Shown: piece after piece, positions 5,149 to 7,295 of the stretch | How the letters are laid out: each line of letters begins with the position of its first letter | How positions within the stretch are numbered: position 1 is the first letter of the stretch | Origin: Spirochaetaceae bacterium | GTDB taxonomy: Bacteria; Spirochaetota; Spirochaetia; Treponematales; Breznakiellaceae | Assembly: GCA_031275595.1 (NCBI GenBank) | Contig: JAISOO010000158.1 | Location: 1 to 7,295, forward strand | Length of the DNA stretch: 7,295 nt | Direction of reading: 5' to 3' | Translations under genes and position numbers: made by a program | Notes under the pieces: model-generated | Database searches by the model: none | What the model saw: only the letters and a program-made list of their open reading frames with translations | What the model was told of the DNA's origin: nothing

Positions 5149-5174
5149 CCGCCATAGGTTTCAAAAACCGGCGG
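5149..5174 (-). terminator. Possible weak terminator after alaS
   Basis: CCGCC (5149-5153) pairs with GGCGG (5170-5174) and GGTTT (5157-5161) with AAACC (5165-5169), giving a 10-bp stem with a 3-base bulge, 44 bases past the alaS stop. On the minus strand it is followed by CCTTTGTTCATTTT, which is U-rich but not a clean tract. On the plus strand it is followed by ATTTTT. Partial termination between alaS and the SurA-like gene is plausible. Confidence 0.35.
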
Positions 5175-5217
5175 ATTTTTAAGCCGGATCAAGGCCGGAA
5201 TGGTAAACAGCCTTTTC

Positions 5218-7002
5218 CTATTCCAATACCGCCCGGATCCGACGGACCCCGGCGGAGGAAGATTGCTCTTTTTGTATTTTGAAGTTCCCCAGGACCCCGG
5301 TATGCTCCACATGGGGGCCGCCGCAGACTTCCTTGGAAAAATCCCCCATGGTATAGACCTTGACCTGGGATTCGTATTTTTCCCCAAAAAGGGCTACGGC
5401 CCCGGCGGCCTTCGCCGCATCCAGGCTCATCACCTCCATGGTAACCGGGAGGTCCCGCCGGATCTGCTCGTTTACGATGGCCTCTACCCGAGCAAGCTCG
5501 CCGGCGCTCATGGGGGCGCCGTGGGAAAAGTCGAAGCGCATCCGCTCCGCGGTGATATTGGACCCCTTCTGGGCCACGTGATCCCCCAGGACCAGGCGGA
5601 GGGCCTTGTGCAGCAGGTGGGTGGCGGTGTGGTATTTTATCGCCATTTCTCCCTGGTCCCCCAGGCCCCCCTTAAACACCTGTTCGCTCCCCGCCCGGGA
5701 AAGGTCCTGGTGTTTTTTAAAGGCCTCGTCGAATTCGGCCCGGTTTACGGTCATCCCCTGTTCCGCCGCCAGTTCTTCGGTCAGTTCCAGGGGAAACCCG
5801 TAGGTATCGTAGAGCTTAAAGGCCAGGCGGCCGGACATGATCTTCCGGGGGTCCTTGAGGAGGTTGGGGAGGAGTTTTTCGAATTCATGTTCCCCCTTCT
5901 GGAGGGTTTCCAAAAATTTCTCCTCCTCCCGGTCAAGCTCCGTGATGATAAAGTCCCGGTGTTCCGCAAGTTCCGGGTAGGGGCCGGCAAATTTTTTTAT
6001 CACCGCCTCGCCCACGGAAGACAGGGGCCCCTCCATCCCCAGTTTGCGGCCGTGCCGTACCGCCCGGCGGAGGAGCCGGCGCAGCACATACCCCGCCCCC
6101 ACATTGGAGGGGCTTACCGCCTTGGGGTCCCCCAAAATAAAAACCGCGGACCGCACATGGTCGCAGATGATCCGGATCGACCGGTCCCGGTCGTCATCGG
6201 TCCCGTAGCTGCTACCCGAGGCTTTTTCCACCGCTTCGATGAGGGGCGCAAAGATTTCCGTATCATAGACCGATTTTTTCCCGTTCAGGATGGTGACGGT
6301 CCGCTCAATGCCCATGCCCGTATCCACGCAGGTCCGGGTCAGGGGGATATATTCCCCCTGGGCGTTTTTATTGTACTGCATGAACACGTCGTTCCAGACC
6401 TCAAGCCATTTCCCGCAGGAACAGCCCGGACCGCAGTCCCCGCCGCAGGGCTCCTTGCCCATATCGATAAACATCTCCGAGTCCGGGCCGCAGGGTCCGG
6501 TGGCCCCCGCGGGACCCCACCAGTTATCGGACCGGGGCCGGTACCGGATCCGGTCTTCGGGAATCCCTAAACGCTTCCAGACCGCGGCGGATTCATCGTC
6601 CCGGGGTACGGCCCCTTCCCCCTCGAACACGGTTACCCCGATCTTTTCCAGGGGTATCCCCAGCCACCGGGGGGAGGTGAGGAATTCAAAACTCATCTCG
6701 ATGGCCCCTTCCTTAAAATAATCCCCCAGGGACCAGTTTCCCAGCATTTCAAAAAAGGTGAGGTGGCTGGGATCCCCCACGGAGTCGATGTCCCCGGTGC
6801 GGATACACTTCTGATAATCCACCAGCCGCTTTCCCGCGGGGTGTTCCTCCCCCAACAGGTAGGGGACCAGGGGGTGCATCCCGGCGGTGGTAAAAAGCAC
6901 GGTGGGATCGTTTTCGGGGATCAGGGATTTTCCCTCAATCTGGGTATGGCCGTGGGAAGTAAAAAATTGAATATAAAGGGCTCGGAGTTCTTCGGCATTC
7001 AT
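5218..7002 (-). CDS. alaS: Alanyl-tRNA synthetase, compact form lacking DHHA1 and C-Ala
   Basis: This class II synthetase attaches alanine to tRNA-Ala in the cytoplasm. The N-terminus MNAEELRALYIQFFTSHGH is canonical and fixes the start. Catalytic-core features: DPTVLFTTAGM (32-42), motif 2 with HLTFFEMLGNWSLGDYF (80-96), VDTGMGIERT (226-235) and the motif 3 helix GYVLRRLLRRAVRHG (304-318). A cysteine cluster C-x3-C-x3-C-x-C (186-196) may bind a metal. YDTYGFPLELT (398-408) precedes the editing domain, whose zinc ligands HTATH (458, 462) and CGGPH (560, 564) are intact. The protein ends at residue 594 just after SSSAGVRRIRAVLE, whereas typical bacterial enzymes have about 875 residues with DHHA1 and C-Ala domains. 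The end is a clean TAG with no homologous sequence resuming downstream, so this is the natural compact form. There is no Shine-Dalgarno sequence before the ATG. Confidence 0.98.
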   Translation of the reverse strand: MNAEELRALYIQFFTSHGHTQIEGKSLIPENDPTVLFTTAGMHPLVPYLLGEEHPAGKRLVDYQKCIRTGDIDSVGDPSHLTFFEMLGNWSLGDYFKEGAIEMSFEFLTSPRWLGIPLEKIGVTVFEGEGAVPRDDESAAVWKRLGIPEDRIRYRPRSDNWWGPAGATGPCGPDSEMFIDMGKEPCGGDCGPGCSCGKWLEVWNDVFMQYNKNAQGEYIPLTRTCVDTGMGIERTVTILNGKKSVYDTEIFAPLIEAVEKASGSSYGTDDDRDRSIRIICDHVRSAVFILGDPKAVSPSNVGAGYVLRRLLRRAVRHGRKLGMEGPLSSVGEAVIKKFAGPYPELAEHRDFIITELDREEEKFLETLQKGEHEFEKLLPNLLKDPRKIMSGRLAFKLYDTYGFPLELTEELAAEQGMTVNRAEFDEAFKKHQDLSRAGSEQVFKGGLGDQGEMAIKYHTATHLLHKALRLVLGDHVAQKGSNITAERMRFDFSHGAPMSAGELARVEAIVNEQIRRDLPVTMEVMSLDAAKAAGAVALFGEKYESQVKVYTMGDFSKEVCGGPHVEHTGVLGNFKIQKEQSSSAGVRRIRAVLE

Positions 7003-7007
7003 ACTTT

Positions 7008-7037
7008 ATAGTAGGGGAGGAACGGGGGGTCGGTCAA
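7008..7037 (-). promoter_or_regulatory. Promoter of alaS predicting a leaderless mRNA
   Basis: On the minus strand TTGACC (7037-7032) is followed after 18 bases by TACTAT (7013-7008; 4 of 6, including the key first, second and last bases). Only AAAGT separates the -10 box from the ATG at 7002, so transcription should start at or within a base or two of the start codon. The absence of a ribosome binding site agrees. An overlapping TATAAA (7010-7005) is 21 bases from the -35 and would start inside the gene. Confidence 0.5.
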
Positions 7038-7040
7038 GAT

Positions 7041-7115
7041 CGCGTTTGCTTTTTGCGCTTTGCCCGCAAGGCCCGCTCCCCCGCAGCATGGTTGAAAAGG
7101 CAAAAAGCAGACGCG
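7041..7115 (+). repeat. 16-bp inverted repeat enclosing a 43-base loop
   Basis: CGCGTTTGCTTTTTGC (7041-7056) is complementary to 7100-7115 except at 7046/7110, which is a T-G pair on the plus strand and A-C on the minus strand. Inside, TTGCG (7053-7057) and CGCAA (7065-7069) form a competing small stem. It lies upstream of the alaS promoter. It may be part of a structured RNA or a cruciform-forming DNA site; no family was recognised. Confidence 0.5.
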
Positions 7116-7295
7116 GCTTCGAGGGGGAAGAGGCCGGGGAGTGGGGGGCGCTGCCCTGCGAGGGCCGGATCCCCGGCGTTGCGGGGCGGGAATTACCCCG
7201 GCACACTAACCAGGAGAGTACGCCCCCCCAGCCCGGGAAACAACGGTTTCTTGGGTCTGGTACGGCGGGGAATGCAAGAGCCCGGGGCCGGGGGC
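7116..7295. other. GC-rich, apparently non-coding region upstream of alaS
   Basis: No recognisable gene is present. Structures visible: an outer pairing of GGGGGGCG (7143-7150) with CGCCCCCC (7221-7228), enclosing small stems CCCT/AGGG and CCCCG/CGGGG; and a hairpin at 7232-7255 in which CCCGGGAAAC pairs with GTTTCTTGGG through two G-T pairs. High GC makes chance stems common. A 33-codon minus-strand frame is open from the window edge to a stop at 7193; I do not recognise it, and it could be the tail of a neighbouring gene. Confidence 0.45.

Noticed and set aside
5200..6570. 456-codon plus-strand open frame antisense to alaS
   Set aside because: The opposite strand encodes a complete AlaRS with all motifs; this is a GC-driven shadow frame with no family resemblance.
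7006..7206. 66-codon minus-strand open frame ending just before alaS
   Set aside because: GTG start without a ribosome site, low-complexity Pro/Ser/Arg product, overlaps the alaS promoter; typical of GC-rich non-coding sequence.
7003..7295. T-box riboswitch upstream of alaS
   Set aside because: No T-box AGGGUGGNACCGCG motif and no terminator before the start; the predicted transcript has no leader.
7116..7295. tRNA, tmRNA, SRP RNA or RNase P RNA gene
   Set aside because: No TTCGA T-loop, tmRNA ends, SRP GGAAGCA-type loop or RNase P core motif could be found.

Overview
The window looks like a chromosomal housekeeping segment of a spirochaete, most likely a Treponema-type bacterium of moderate to high GC. 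Two things point there. The first is the gene order: short sigma-70 factor / groES / hypothetical / nusB / SurA-like protein / alaS, which from memory matches a conserved block in Treponema pallidum (about TP1012-TP1017; locus tags not checked). The second is the compact 594-residue alanyl-tRNA synthetase that stops right after the editing domain, a form I associate with Borrelia and Treponema. The species is an inference; a termite-gut or other environmental treponeme would fit the GC content.

Layout. 1-91 holds two tandem hairpins that end the sigma-factor gene. 92-973 (minus) is a group 1/2 sigma-70 factor without region 1.1, starting at GTG behind a strong AGGAGGT. 974-1417 is a 444-base AT-rich divergent intergenic region with promoters for both flanking genes, several inverted repeats and one copy of a ~45-base hairpin repeat. 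1418-1684 (plus) is groES, without groEL beside it and without CIRCE. A second copy of the hairpin repeat at 1693-1737 separates it from the convergent minus-strand operon. That operon, in transcription order, is alaS (7002-5218), a 197-base intergenic region (5217-5023 on the minus strand) with its own promoter-like and attenuator-like signals, a SurA/PpiC-type secreted protein (5022-3958), nusB (3955-3506) and a membrane-anchored TPR-like protein (3503-1776). The last three genes are separated by only 2 bases, each time by the same TAG-CC-ATG-G junction. 7003-7295 is a GC-rich, apparently non-coding stretch with several strong inverted repeats.

The genes serve core gene expression and protein quality control: promoter selection (sigma), rRNA antitermination (NusB), tRNA charging (AlaRS), cytoplasmic folding (GroES) and envelope protein folding (SurA-like). 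The last gene is unassigned; its position suggests an envelope-side role.

I do not see a new defence or mobile system. The most unusual signals lie between the genes: a near-identical hairpin repeat flanking groES, a TTTCAAAA/TTTTGAAA palindrome family in four of the five gene-free stretches, a T10 tract as the spacer of an otherwise near-consensus groES promoter, a probable leaderless alaS transcript, and a foldable region upstream of alaS whose imperfect pairs are all G-U compatible on the plus strand.
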